Shown: positions 7,679 to 20,792, counted from the first letter of the stretch. The stretch: DNA of 36,070 bases from Burkholderiaceae bacterium (GCA_021463505.1 JAJTYR010000036.1:1-36070), one strand, 5' to 3'. The notes: a model not told the origin generated them from the sequence alone. Program-made: numbers and translations.

Positions 7679-8896
7679 TCAGCCGTCGCGGCCGTCGAGC
7701 CGGGGCGCAGCCAGCATCGGCGCGTATTTCAGGAAATAAAGCGCGAACGCCAGGCTCCAGGCGCTGGCGGCCGCCGTCGCCCACGGCAGGTACGGCAGCT
7801 CGGGAACCAGCATCGGCAACAGTCTGGTCAGTGCTGCGGCCTGCACCAGCAGGTAGGCCGCCACTTCGATGCGTCCGGCCTTCAGCGGCCGTGCGGTGTG
7901 GCCGAGCGCAGTGCGCGTGATCATGCCGATGATCAGCCCGCCGATGGCGCCGAGGGTCAGCGCGTGGATGCCCGCCGACATCGGCAGCTCGCCGGCGACA
8001 CCGCCGGCCAGCAGCACGAGGCCCAGTGGAATCCACGCGTACGAGACGTGCAGGATCCACAGCAGGGCCTGCTGACGCGCCGCCCACGGATTCCAGCCCG
8101 CCAGCCGCAATGCCTGCAGTGCGGCCGCGGCCATGCAGGCCGCCACCGTCGGCGCCACCGGGGCGCCGACCAGCACCAGGAGCAGTGCGACGCCGGTGCC
8201 CGCCAGCGACAGCGCGTCGAGCCAGCGGTTACGAAACTGCCAGATGCCGCGCAGCGCATTGGCGGTGAACGACGGGATCACGCGTCCGCCGATCACCGTG
8301 ATCAGCATGATCACGGTGAACACGAAGAAATGCACCGCGATGATCGGTGCGAAGGTGACGCGTTCCGCCACCGCAAGATGGAACAGCGTATTCGCGATCA
8401 GGAATGTGGTGAGCACGGCCAGCACGAACAGGTTGCGATCGCTGCGCGCCTTCACCAGCACCAGGCCGAGCGCGATCATCGGCAGGATCAGGAAGGCCGC
8501 ATCGGCGAGTATCGCCGCCGGTAATGGTCCGAAATAGTTGAAGACGCGCGCGGCCACCCACAGTGCGGCCAGCCCCGCGAGATGGCCGCCGGTGGGCGTG
8601 GGCAGGCCGGTCCAGACGCGCGCCGCAGTGAGCAGGAAGCCGACGATCACCGCCAGCACGAAGCCGTAGCTCATTTCGTGCGCATGCCAGAGCATTGCGG
8701 GGAACGGCGCCGGCGCCGGCAGCAGGCCCGCGTACTGCGCGATCCACAGCGGCACCGACAGCGCCGCGAACAGCGCAGCCAGCAGGTAGAACGGCCGGAA
8801 GCCGAGTCGCAGCAGCGCGATGCCGCGCGGCGCGGCGGATGCGCCCTGCGGTTCGAGCAGCGGTACGAGTACGGTACGGGCGGGAACGGGCTTCAT
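7679..8896 (-). CDS. nnrS: NnrS family heme/copper membrane protein
   Basis: NnrS is a polytopic membrane protein that relieves nitric-oxide stress and is often controlled by NO-sensing regulators in denitrifiers and betaproteobacteria. The 405 residues hold about twelve hydrophobic helices. Family marks include GFRPFYLLAALFAALSVPLW at the start, the MLWHAHEMSYGFVLAVIVGF block with its histidines, GGRVIPSFTANAL, and GMITRTALGHTARPL. The ATG at 8896 (MKPVPARTVL) was chosen; an in-frame ATG at 8971 would read through the NsrR-like site. No clear ribosome site precedes either. It follows the PCuAC gene by 126 bases on the same strand. The copper neighbours agree with the reported heme and copper content of NnrS. 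Confidence 0.92.
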   Translation of the reverse strand: MKPVPARTVLVPLLEPQGASAAPRGIALLRLGFRPFYLLAALFAALSVPLWIAQYAGLLPAPAPFPAMLWHAHEMSYGFVLAVIVGFLLTAARVWTGLPTPTGGHLAGLAALWVAARVFNYFGPLPAAILADAAFLILPMIALGLVLVKARSDRNLFVLAVLTTFLIANTLFHLAVAERVTFAPIIAVHFFVFTVIMLITVIGGRVIPSFTANALRGIWQFRNRWLDALSLAGTGVALLLVLVGAPVAPTVAACMAAAALQALRLAGWNPWAARQQALLWILHVSYAWIPLGLVLLAGGVAGELPMSAGIHALTLGAIGGLIIGMITRTALGHTARPLKAGRIEVAAYLLVQAAALTRLLPMLVPELPYLPWATAAASAWSLAFALYFLKYAPMLAAPRLDGRDG

Positions 8897-8910
8897 GTCG
8901 GCCGGACTCG

Positions 8911-8933
8911 AAGAGTCAAACGAGATGCATCTT
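8911..8933 (-). promoter_or_regulatory. NsrR-like operator before nnrS
   Basis: Read on the minus strand, the left half AAGATGCATCT matches the NsrR half-site AAGATGCATTT at ten of eleven positions. After one base (C) the right half GTTTGACTCTT matches the mirrored half AAATGCATCTT at six of eleven, including the terminal TCTT. The 23-base site ends 14 bases before the nnrS ATG. NsrR is an NO-sensing [Fe-S] repressor known to control nnrS in some betaproteobacteria. Confidence 0.5.
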
Positions 8934-9022
8934 AATGGCCGGACCCGACCCGGACAAGTCCGCTCGGGCACGCACGAGCGGCACGCCGGCCCGCCGCATC
9001 GGTGCTGCGGCGGCCGCCAGCG

Positions 9023-9475
9023 TCAATGCTTCATCGCACCGTGTCCGGAAGTGAGCGCACGCACTTCGGCTTTGATTGATACTGTCTCGCGGGACTGGTC
9101 GGAGTGTTCGAACACCAGTTCGAGAGGCACCGTCTCGCCGGCCGTCAACGGGCCTTTCAGTTGCATCAGCATCAAGTGGTAGCCGCCCGATTCGAGCTTG
9201 ACTGCCTTGCCGGCCGGCAGGGCCAGCGCATCGATCGCGCGCATCCGCATCACGTTGTTCTCCAGCGCCATCGTGTGGATCTCGACCACGCCGGCCACGG
9301 GCGAGCGCGCCGCCACCAGGCGGGCGTCGCGTGTGGCCGTCAGCGTCATGAATGCGCCGCTGGCCTTTTGCGCGGCGACGGTCGCGCGCACCCAGGGGTC
9401 GGACACCGTCACCTGCGCGAAAGCGGTGCCGGCAAGCAAGAGCGAGAGAATCGAGGCAGTGAGCAGGCGTTTCAT
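9023..9475 (-). CDS. PCuAC periplasmic copper chaperone (DUF461)
   Basis: PCuAC proteins bind Cu+ in the periplasm and, with SCO, load copper into cytochrome oxidase subunits. The 150 residues start with a signal peptide (MKRLLTASILSLLLAGTAFA, cleavage before QVTV). The metal motif H(M)X10MX21HXM is exactly present: His66, Met77, His99, Met101, with extra methionines at 68, 75 and 103. The start at 9475 has AAAGGA about 8 bases upstream. The C-terminal GHGAMKH adds two histidines and a methionine that could also bind copper. It lies downstream of the DUF2946 gene and upstream of nnrS on the same strand, with gaps of 126 bases on both sides, so separate promoters are possible. With the SCO fragment and CopA it forms a consistent copper-delivery set. 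Confidence 0.92.
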   Translation of the reverse strand: MKRLLTASILSLLLAGTAFAQVTVSDPWVRATVAAQKASGAFMTLTATRDARLVAARSPVAGVVEIHTMALENNVMRMRAIDALALPAGKAVKLESGGYHLMLMQLKGPLTAGETVPLELVFEHSDQSRETVSIKAEVRALTSGHGAMKH

Positions 9476-9601
9476 GTTCGGGTTCCTTTCGCGTCCCGGA
9501 GTCTGGCCCGGGGCGCTGGCAGTGGGTGCGCACGACCGGCGGCGGCGCGCACCCCTCGTGTCGGAAGATCGGAAATGTCGGGAAGTCGGGATCGAAGCGG
9601 A

Positions 9602-10021
9602 TCAGGCGCTGGCGGGCGGTGCCCGTGGATTCGCCGGGGTCCGTGCGGGCGCAGCGCCGGTGGGCGCAGCGGCAAGGACCGGCAGAGGCCGACCCGGCAC
9701 GACGGCGGCCACGAACGACGGTGCGGCTGTCGGTGGCGGGCCGCCGGGGTCGGCCGCACCGGGGCAGGCCGGGCAATGCGCGAAACCCGGGGTGTTGCGC
9801 CCGGTCGGGCCGGGGGGCGGCGTCGCGGGAGCGCCATCGGCAGCGACCGGCACGCGGATCACGGTCCGCCCGATCGGGTGGGCCGAACACCGCTCTGCCA
9901 CGAGCAGCGGGGATCCGCGAGTCGCGGTGACGAGCTGGCCGATCGATGGCGTCAGCACGCCGGTCAGGACGGCCAGGCAGGCGATCCAGGCGGTGCGTCG
10001 ATGCGATCGGCGGCGGGTCAC
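9602..10021 (-). CDS. DUF2946 family small protein
   Basis: The 139-residue protein has one N-terminal hydrophobic segment (AWIACLAVLTGVLTPSIGQL), probably a signal peptide or anchor. The family pattern follows: ERCSAHPIGR, then HCPACPGAADPGGPP with a CxxC-like pair and His, then a low-complexity Ala/Pro tail. DUF2946 proteins are of unknown function and are repeatedly found with PCuAC and other copper genes, as here (PCuAC 126 bases downstream); a copper role is an inference from that pairing. The start is GTG at 10021 (VTRRRSHRRTAW), the only plausible start before the hydrophobic segment; no strong ribosome site is visible. TGA at 9602-9604 ends the frame. Confidence 0.72.
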   Translation of the reverse strand: MTRRRSHRRTAWIACLAVLTGVLTPSIGQLVTATRGSPLLVAERCSAHPIGRTVIRVPVAADGAPATPPPGPTGRNTPGFAHCPACPGAADPGGPPPTAAPSFVAAVVPGRPLPVLAAAPTGAAPARTPANPRAPPASA

Positions 10022-10089
10022 GAGCCGGATTCTAGCCCAGTGAAACCGGGGAATCGGCTGTGCACCGGGGCCGGCGAGGGCGCGCTGGC

Positions 10090-11718
10090 TCAGTCGCGTC
10101 GCACCGGCTCGGCGATGTAGCGCGTCACCACCGGCGGCTTTTCGCCGAGATGGAACGACAGCCGGCGCGCGCGCAGCGCGACGTCGGAGGCGGTGACGCG
10201 GTCGAAGCGGCGCAGGTGCTCGACCCACGATTCGTCGACGAAGTACTCGACGAAGCGCCCCGGATCTTTCGTGTCGCGGAACAGCTCCCACGACAGCGCC
10301 CCCTGACGCAGCCGGCTGCTGCGACTCTCGTGCATCACCGCGCGGAACTCCGCGGCACGCGCCGGATCGATCAGGTACTCGATGGTCGTCATGACCGGCC
10401 CGGCGTCGGGCTGCACCGGCAGCGCCGTCACCGGCACCTTCCAGTCTTTCGATGGCGTGAGGTCCTCCGGAACGGCACCCTCGACCCGGTAGTGCCGTGT
10501 CAGCCACAACGCCGCCACGCCGGTGAGCGCCGCGAGCGCAAGGCTGATGCGCACGCTCGTCAGACTGGCGACCTGACCCCAGACGGCGGCACCGGCGCCG
10601 GCGCCGCCCATCAGCGCCACCTGGAACGTGGACATGCCGCGCGCGCGCACCCAGTTCGGAAGCGCCAGCTGTGCGGCCACCGAAATGGAATTGGCCACCG
10701 TCAGCCACGCCATGCCGGCGACGATCATCACCGGCACGGCAACGTAGACGTTGGGGGAGATGCCCGCGGCGACCATCGCCAGCGCCTGGACCACGGAGCC
10801 GTCGCGGATCAGCTGGTCGCGCGAGCGCGCGTGGCGCATCCGCGGCAGCAGGAACACCGACAGGATCGCACCGAAGCCAAGCGAAGCGAACAGCAGCGTG
10901 TAGGTGCCGGCCGAGCCGCCGTGCATGCCGCGCGCCACCAGCGGCAGCAGTGCGATCAGCGCGGTCGACTGGCCGAAGAAGGTCATCACCCGCACCAGCA
11001 CCGCACGCATCGGCACCGACTGGCGCACGTGCTGCACGCCGACCCGCATCGCACCGATGAAGCGCTCGCCGGGCAGCGCGCTGGGCTCCTCGACGGTCTT
11101 CCAGCGCAGGATCAGGAACGCAGCGATGACCGACAGCACGACGTTGATCACGAACACCCATTCGGTGCCGGCACCGGCGATCAACGCGCCCGCGAACACC
11201 GGACCGACGATGCGCGATGCGTTCATCGCGAGCCCGTTCAGTGCCAGCGCAGCCGGCAGCTGCACGCGCGGCACCAGCCCGGGCACGATGGCCGAGTAGA
11301 CCGGCCAGCGCATCGCCAGCCCGATGCCGTTGAGGAACACCAGCATCAGCAGCAGCGTGGGATTGATCGCGTCGGTGATGATCGCAAGGCACAGCAGCAG
11401 CGCGGTGACCGCCACCCAGAACTGGGTGACGACGAAATAACGCCGCCGGTCGAGGATGTCGGCGAGCGCGCCGCTGGGCAGGCCGAGCAGGAACACCGGC
11501 AGCGTCGCCGCGGTCTGCACCAGTGCGACCATCACCGGAGAGGTCGTGAGCGTGCTCATCAGCCAGGCGGCCGCAACGTCGTTCATCGCCATGCAGACGT
11601 TGGCGGTGAACCACACCACCCACAGCATGCGGAAGACCGGATCGGCCAGCGGCGCGAACGCGGCCTGCGGCAGCGCCGGCCCTTCGGGTTCGTGTGCGCT
11701 GGAGGGCGAGTCGGACAA
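10090..11718 (-). CDS. MFS_3 family transporter with C-terminal ferredoxin-like domain
   Basis: The 542-residue protein has two parts. Residues ~20-410 form a 12-helix major facilitator of the MFS_3 (PF05977, enterobactin-exporter-like) group, starting DPVFRMLWVVWFTANVCMA, with RRRYFVVTQFW after helix 2. Residues ~435-540 are soluble and resemble the ABM/ferredoxin-like fold: MTTIEYLIDPARAAEFRAVM, LSWELFRDTKDPGRFVEYF, then SWVEHLRRFDRVT. This fusion is seen in proteobacterial members of the family. Substrate is unknown; small-molecule export is the family theme. The chosen start is TTG at 11718 because AGGAA lies six bases upstream and the frame further up is Arg/Pro-rich; the ATG at 11886 would overlap malQ. 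It follows malQ by 112 bases on the same strand and may share its message. Confidence 0.82.
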   Translation of the reverse strand: MSDSPSSAHEPEGPALPQAAFAPLADPVFRMLWVVWFTANVCMAMNDVAAAWLMSTLTTSPVMVALVQTAATLPVFLLGLPSGALADILDRRRYFVVTQFWVAVTALLLCLAIITDAINPTLLLMLVFLNGIGLAMRWPVYSAIVPGLVPRVQLPAALALNGLAMNASRIVGPVFAGALIAGAGTEWVFVINVVLSVIAAFLILRWKTVEEPSALPGERFIGAMRVGVQHVRQSVPMRAVLVRVMTFFGQSTALIALLPLVARGMHGGSAGTYTLLFASLGFGAILSVFLLPRMRHARSRDQLIRDGSVVQALAMVAAGISPNVYVAVPVMIVAGMAWLTVANSISVAAQLALPNWVRARGMSTFQVALMGGAGAGAAVWGQVASLTSVRISLALAALTGVAALWLTRHYRVEGAVPEDLTPSKDWKVPVTALPVQPDAGPVMTTIEYLIDPARAAEFRAVMHESRSSRLRQGALSWELFRDTKDPGRFVEYFVDESWVEHLRRFDRVTASDVALRARRLSFHLGEKPPVVTRYIAEPVRRD

Positions 11719-11830
11719 GCGGGGTTCCTGGTGGAGCGCGAAGCCGATCCGGCGCGCACAGCCCGCATTGTCGCTCAGCCGGACGCCGGCGCGATCCTGC
11801 GGCTGGCCGGGCGGCGTCCACGACCCCGAT

Positions 11831-13950
11831 TCAGGGCCGTTCGCGCGCGAGCGTGGCCGCCAGGCGCGCGCCGGCCAGGTCGGCACGCAGTTCGTCCACG
11901 GTGAGCGGCAGTCTGCGCCGCCAGTTCGGGTGTTCCTCGACGGTGCCCGGCAGGTTGTTCTGCTCGACGACGCCCAGCCAGTCTTCGGGCTGTACCATCA
12001 TCAGTCGCGACGGGCAGGCGGCGAGCCAGCCGTGGATCGCCTCGATCAGCGCGGCCGCGAGCGGGCCCTGCGCCAGCGCCTCGATGTCGGCATCCGCGGG
12101 CAACCGGCCCGCGCGCACGAGCGCATCGAGCAGGCGCACGCGGTCGAGCGCACGCTCGCGGCGGTGCCGGTCCCGCGTGGTTTCGTCGGGGAACAGGCCC
12201 AGGCTTTCACGCAGTGCGATGTCGCGACCCTGCCACCATCCGCCCAGCGTCGGCAGGTCGTGCGTGCCGATCGCGACCAGCGCGTCGCGCGGGTAGTCCT
12301 GCGGCGGCAGGAACCCGCCCGAGGCGTCGCGCTGGAAGTAAAGCAGCCGGTACGAGAGCACCCGTGCGCGCGCGAGCGCCTCACGCACCGCGTCGGGCAC
12401 CGTGCCGAGATCCTCGCCGATCACCACGCAGCGATGACGCAGGCTCTCGAGCTTCACGATCGCCAGCAGCTCGTCGAGCGGATAGCGTACGTAGGCGCCG
12501 TCGCGTGCGCTGGCGCCCGGCGGCACCCAGTACAGCCGCATCAGCCCCATCACGTGGTCGATGCGCAGTGCGCCGGCGTGACGCATGCTCGCGCGCAACG
12601 CGAGCACGAACGGCTCGTGGCCGCACTCGCGCAGCGCCTGCGGCAGCAACGGCGGCAGGCCCCAGTCCTGGCCCGACAGGTTGAAGTCGTCGGGCGGTGC
12701 GCCGACGCTCGCGGTTGCGGCGTAGCAGCCGGGGAACGACCGGACGTCCGAACCCTCGCGGTCGACCGATACCGCGAGGTCCAGGTACAGACCGATCGCC
12801 ATGCCGCGCTCGCGGCAGCGTGCCGCGACCCGCGCCAGCTGCAGATCGGCCTGCCACTGCAGGTACTCGTGGTATTCGATCTGCGGCAACGCCGCGTCGG
12901 CGTCGTGCATCGCGTCGGCCGCGTGCGTTGCCTCGAAGCGCGCGTATCGGCGCAGCGTGTCACCGGCACGCGCCTGGAAGGCGCGAAAATCGCGTGCACG
13001 TTGCGTGTCGTGTGCCAGGTGGCAACCGCGAAAGTGCGCGTAGAGTTCGCGCAGCACCTCGTGCTTGGCCCGTGCGACGCCTGCGTAATCGACCAGGCTC
13101 GCCGCGCGCAGCGCCACCAGCCGCGACCGGAACGTCGGTGCGTCTGCGCGCGCGCGCGCCGCCGCGCATTCCGCGAAATCGTCGAGCGCCTCCACGTCGA
13201 TCGCCAGCACGTCGAGCCAGAATCGCGACGACGGCGCGTACGGGCTGGTGCGTTGCGCGTCGTGCGAAAAGCGCGCGTGCAGCGGATTCAGGCCGATCGC
13301 GCAGGCCCCGCGCAGCGCTGCGAGGTCCACCAGGTCGAGCAGGTCGCCGAGATCGCCGATGCCCCAGTTGCGCGACGAGCGCAGTCCGTAGAGCTGGACC
13401 GACCAGCCCCAGACGCGCGCATCGCCGGCGAGCCACGGCGGCTGGTAGCAGGTGGCGGGCGCGGCGAGGACGAGCACGCGGGCGGCGGCTTCGCCCGCAC
13501 GCAGCTCGAGCTGGTGGTAGCCGGGGGGCAGCGTCACCGGGATCGCCAGCGTGCGTGCCTCGTGTACGACACCCGCCACTTCGCTGCGCTCGCGCAGTGC
13601 GAGCGCGTCGATGTCCGCGTCGCCGCCGGCCGGCTCGCCCGCTTCGATCCGCAGGTCCCAGGCGATGCGCTCGCCGGCTCCGCGCCGCGCGATCCTGACC
13701 AGCACCTCGAGCGGTGCGGCACCCGCCGCCACCGCGACGACCGGCTCGGCGAGGCGGCACCAGTAGCGCCGGTGCGTGGCGGCCAGCCCGCGATCGACGT
13801 CGGCGGCGCTGTCGGCCGGCACGCCCAGTTCGCGCAACAGTGCGCGCAGCGTGGCCTCGGGCGCCTCGTGGTGCCGCCCCCAGATGTCGTGAAAGCCCGG
13901 CTCGATGCCGTGTGCGCTGGCGAGCCATTTCAGCCGCTCGCGCGCGCTGC

Positions 13951-13954
<4 letters not shown>
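11831..13954 (-). CDS. malQ: 4-alpha-glucanotransferase (amylomaltase, MalQ)
   Basis: MalQ is a cytoplasmic GH77 enzyme that moves 4-alpha-glucan segments between maltodextrins, lengthening short ones and releasing glucose. At 707 residues it is the long, E. coli-like form with an extra N-terminal region (residues 1-~150) before the barrel, which begins around [20 protein letters not shown]. Catalytic groups: nucleophile Asp466 in [13 protein letters not shown], acid/base Glu514 in [10 protein letters not shown], and the third Asp in [13 protein letters not shown]. The ATG at 13954 overlaps the glgX stop in an ATGA, so translation is probably coupled. It is the third gene of glgB-glgX-malQ. 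In this context it would rebuild the short chains released by GlgX during glycogen breakdown. Confidence 0.96.
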
Positions 13955-18007
<4,053 letters not shown>

Positions 18008-18068
18008 ATGGTAAGCCAGTGGTCACGGCGCCGGCTGCGGCATGGTCCGGCGCCGGCCCGCTTCCGGG

Positions 18069-18395
18069 TCATGGAGCCGACGGCCCGTGCAGGTGCGCTT
18101 CTCCGACGACCCTGTCGACCGGCAGCACGAAGGCGATGCCGCGCCCGGTCTCGTCGAGGTCGGTGGCCTGCACGATGGCGGCGAGGATGTCGTCGGCGCG
18201 CGCCGCAGGCACCAGCGTGAGAACGATCTCCTTTTCGGGTTCGATCGCGAGGCCGAAGAGCTTGTCCTTTTCGTGGATGCCGGCGCCGCGGCCGCCGAGC
18301 ACCGTGCTGCCGCGCGCGCCGGCGGCGACCGAGGCCTCGAGCACGGTACTGCCCCAGCCCTTGTGGACGATGGTGACGATCAGCGAGATGTTCAT
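18069..18395 (-). CDS. PII-like regulator paired with DUF1538 proteins
   Basis: PII proteins are trimeric cytoplasmic sensors that bind small effectors and block or release membrane or enzyme partners. The 108-residue product shows the fold: ISLIVTIVHKGWGSTVLEAS, then the turn AGARGSTVLGGRGAGIHE (residues ~26-42), then IEPEKEIVLTLVP. The T-loop is shorter and different from GlnB, with no uridylylated Tyr51, so it is not a classical nitrogen regulator. Its ATG overlaps the stop of the DUF1538 gene upstream (ATGA), indicating coupled translation. This pairing implies that it gates the DUF1538 transporter. The effector is unknown. Confidence 0.85.
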   Translation of the reverse strand: MNISLIVTIVHKGWGSTVLEASVAAGARGSTVLGGRGAGIHEKDKLFGLAIEPEKEIVLTLVPAARADDILAAIVQATDLDETGRGIAFVLPVDRVVGEAHLHGPSAP

Positions 18396-19144
18396 GGGTG
18401 ATCTCCCGGGGACGAAGGAGCGGGCCGTGTGCGCGATCGGATGACGAGGCCCAGCAGCATCACGGACAGGATCGGGGCCAGCGCGATCAGCGCGACCAGA
18501 CCGAGGCCGTCGAGCAGGGGATCGGCCTGTTCGTCGCCCGCGGCCAGGCCGAGCGCCAGCGCGAGCAGGAAGCTGTTGGCCAGCGGCCCGGTGGCTACGC
18601 CGCCGGCATCGGCGCCGATGGCGACGAAGGCCTTGTCGCTGAAGTGCATGAGCACCAGAGCCAGCGCATAGCCCGGCAGCAGCAGATGGGCGACCGGGAT
18701 GTCCAGCGTGATGCGCAGCATGCCCAGCCCCACCGAAACGGCGACACCGGCGCAGATCGTGGTCAGCACCAGCCCGCGGCGGATCGAGCCGCCCGATGCA
18801 TCCTCGACCTCGTCGGCCAGGATGCGCACCGCTGGCTCGCCCCAGGTCGTGACGAAGCCGAGCACCAGGCCGATGGCCAGCATCCAGGCTGGATGCGGCA
18901 GGCCGGCCACGGCTTTGCCGATCAGCGCACCGAAGGGCAGGAAGGCCAGGCTCACGCCGGCGATGAACAGGAACAGGCCGAGCGCGGCCACGAGCGTGCC
19001 CCGCAGGATTCGCGCCACCTCGCGTGGAGGCAACTTCACCAGCAGCGCCTGGAACGCGAGGAAGACCAGCACCAGCGGCACGACTGCAACGACGACGCTG
19101 CGCGCCGTCTCGGCCAGCAATTGCAGCAGCGCGGCCCCGTTCAC
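18392..19144 (-). CDS. DUF1538 membrane protein, second subunit
   Basis: A 250-residue inner-membrane protein with about seven hydrophobic helices. Family marks are FVTTWGEPAVRILADEVEDASGG (near 93-115), a polar stretch in a membrane protein, and the later HFSDKAFVAIGADAGGVATGP near 170-190. The upstream protein carries the matching motif FVTTVAEPDVLVLASQV, so the two are homologous halves. DUF1538 pairs have been reported as a two-component Na+(Li+,K+)/H+ antiporter (UmpAB, Halomonas); that is recalled knowledge and transfer to this protein is inference. The GTG start at 19144 overlaps the upstream stop as GTGA; no ATG fits. Its own stop overlaps the PII-like ATG. The three genes therefore make one coupled unit. 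Confidence 0.85.
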   Translation of the reverse strand: MNGAALLQLLAETARSVVVAVVPLVLVFLAFQALLVKLPPREVARILRGTLVAALGLFLFIAGVSLAFLPFGALIGKAVAGLPHPAWMLAIGLVLGFVTTWGEPAVRILADEVEDASGGSIRRGLVLTTICAGVAVSVGLGMLRITLDIPVAHLLLPGYALALVLMHFSDKAFVAIGADAGGVATGPLANSFLLALALGLAAGDEQADPLLDGLGLVALIALAPILSVMLLGLVIRSRTRPAPSSPGDHP

Positions 19145-19839
19145 CGCAACCAGCCGATCAGCAGGACGACGATCACCGGACCGGTGGAAGCCAGCCCCAG
19201 CAGCCCGAAGCCGTCGAGCGTGCCGGCGCGTCGTGCCAGCACGGCACTGAGCCCCAGCCCCAGAGCCAGCAGCACGGGGCCGGAGAGCACTCCGGTGGTG
19301 ACGCTGCCGGCGTCGTAGGCCAGGGCCAGGAACGCCGGCGGGGACAGCAGCGACAGCAGCACCATCAGCGCGAAGGCCACGGACAGCAGCCGCGTCAGCG
19401 CCCGCCCGTGCGCGATGCGCCACAGCGCGGCGGCCGTGAACAGCCCCACGCCGCTCGCGATCAGGTACGTCAGCGCCGGCCCACCGACCGGGCTGCCGTC
19501 GATCGACGCGACCTGCGAGGCGAGCACGAGCACGTCGGGCTCGGCCACCGTGGTCACGAAACCGAGCGCCGCGGCCACGGCGACGATCAGCCACCCCGAG
19601 CCCCTGCGCGGCAGCTCGGCGCCGACGTAGCGACCCATCGGCAGGATGCCGTGCTCGATGCCGGTCAGCAGCAGCAGCATGCCCAGGGTGGCCAACACCG
19701 CGCCGCCGAGGAACTGCAGGAACAACGACGACGGCGCGTGCACGATCGTCACCTGCAGCACGCACACCGCCGCCACCAGCGGCGCGATGGCGCGCAGCAC
19801 CTCGGCCAGCCTGGCACGCATGAAGGTCCACAACGACAT
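19141..19839 (-). CDS. DUF1538 membrane protein, first subunit
   Basis: A 232-residue polytopic membrane protein and the first gene of the DUF1538-DUF1538-PII unit. The family motif FVTTVAEPDVLVLASQVASI lies near residues 92-111, and YDAGSVTTGVLSGPVLLALG near 180-200 parallels the DAGGVATGPLANSF motif of its partner. ATG at 19839 (MSLWTFMRARLAEVL) was chosen for its fit to the family start, with GAGGGT 12 bases upstream; ATG at 19863 is possible. The product ends VLLIGWLR, and TGA overlaps the GTG of the next gene. The gap of 107 bases to the upstream ygiD can hold a promoter. Together with its partner it probably forms a cation transporter gated by the PII-like protein. Confidence 0.85.
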   Translation of the reverse strand: MSLWTFMRARLAEVLRAIAPLVAAVCVLQVTIVHAPSSLFLQFLGGAVLATLGMLLLLTGIEHGILPMGRYVGAELPRRGSGWLIVAVAAALGFVTTVAEPDVLVLASQVASIDGSPVGGPALTYLIASGVGLFTAAALWRIAHGRALTRLLSVAFALMVLLSLLSPPAFLALAYDAGSVTTGVLSGPVLLALGLGLSAVLARRAGTLDGFGLLGLASTGPVIVVLLIGWLR

Positions 19840-19946
19840 CGGGCACGCACCCTCGAAACGCATCGCGCCGGCATGGCGGATCGCCAGCGTCACCAGCATG
19901 CCACGAACACGGCAGCGCACCCGGGGTGCGGGCGCGAGCGCGGCTT

Positions 19947-20792
19947 CTACTTCGACGGTCCCGACGGCCAGTGCCCGGAAGCGTCGACGCGCGCATCCGG
20001 CCGGCCGATTTCGCCGAGCAGGTAGCCGGTCATCGTGATCGAGCCCATCGAGCCGCCCTCGACGAAGACACGCGCGGGCTCGCCGGCGACGTCGCACAGG
20101 CCGGCGAGGTATGCGAGCGGCAGGAGATGCTCGGGCGTCGGCACCGACAGCGCGAAGTCGCGATGCGAGGCGATCGACGGCAACCGGCCCGGGTCGGTGG
20201 TCATGATCGTCTTCACGTCGGCGTCGAAGCGCTCGCCCCAGGCGTAAGCGGTGTCGCCGAGCGCGGGGTTCATCCGGCGCAGGTTGTGCACGACGTTGCC
20301 GCTGCCGACGATGAAGATGCCGCGCTCGCGCAGCGGCGCGAGACGCCGTCCGAGATCGAGGTGGTCATCCAGCGGCGCTGCGCCGTTCAGCGACAGCTGC
20401 AGCACCGGCACGCGCGCATCGGGGAACACGTGCGCGAGCACCGACCAGGTGCCGTGGTCGAGCCCCCAGCTGTCGCGGTCGAGCTCCACGCATGCCGGCT
20501 TCAGGACGTCGACGATCTCCTGGGCGACGCCGGGTGCACCGGGGGCAGGGTAGTCGTACTCGAAGAGCTCGCGCGGAAAGCCGTAGAAGTCGTGGATGAC
20601 GCGCGGTCGCGGCATCGCGGTGACTGCCGTGTTCTCGATGAACCAGTGCGCCGAGATCGAGAGTACGGCGCGCGGTCGCGGCAGTTTCGTGCCGAGATCG
20701 CGCCAGGCCGCAGTGAACCGGTTGACCCCGAGCGCGTTCATCGGGCTGCCGTGGCCGATGAAGGCAGCGGGCATGCGGGCAACGTCGGTCAT
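19947..20792 (-). CDS. ygiD: YgiD/LigB-type extradiol dioxygenase (4,5-DOPA dioxygenase)
   Basis: A cytoplasmic LigB-superfamily enzyme. Homologues open the ring of DOPA between C4 and C5, but the physiological substrate in bacteria is uncertain. The 281-residue length is near that of E. coli YgiD. The metal ligands are visible: His14 in FIGHGSPMNAL, His49 in ISAHWFIENT, and His169 in GSGNVVHNLR; His222 in PTPEHLLPL matches the fourth conserved histidine. LDHGTWSVLAHVFP near 111-124 is also typical. The ATG at 20792 is used. There are no aromatic-catabolism neighbours except the distant thiolase. It may be transcribed from a promoter within the mosaic gap after glmS. Confidence 0.9.
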   Translation of the reverse strand: MTDVARMPAAFIGHGSPMNALGVNRFTAAWRDLGTKLPRPRAVLSISAHWFIENTAVTAMPRPRVIHDFYGFPRELFEYDYPAPGAPGVAQEIVDVLKPACVELDRDSWGLDHGTWSVLAHVFPDARVPVLQLSLNGAAPLDDHLDLGRRLAPLRERGIFIVGSGNVVHNLRRMNPALGDTAYAWGERFDADVKTIMTTDPGRLPSIASHRDFALSVPTPEHLLPLAYLAGLCDVAGEPARVFVEGGSMGSITMTGYLLGEIGRPDARVDASGHWPSGPSK

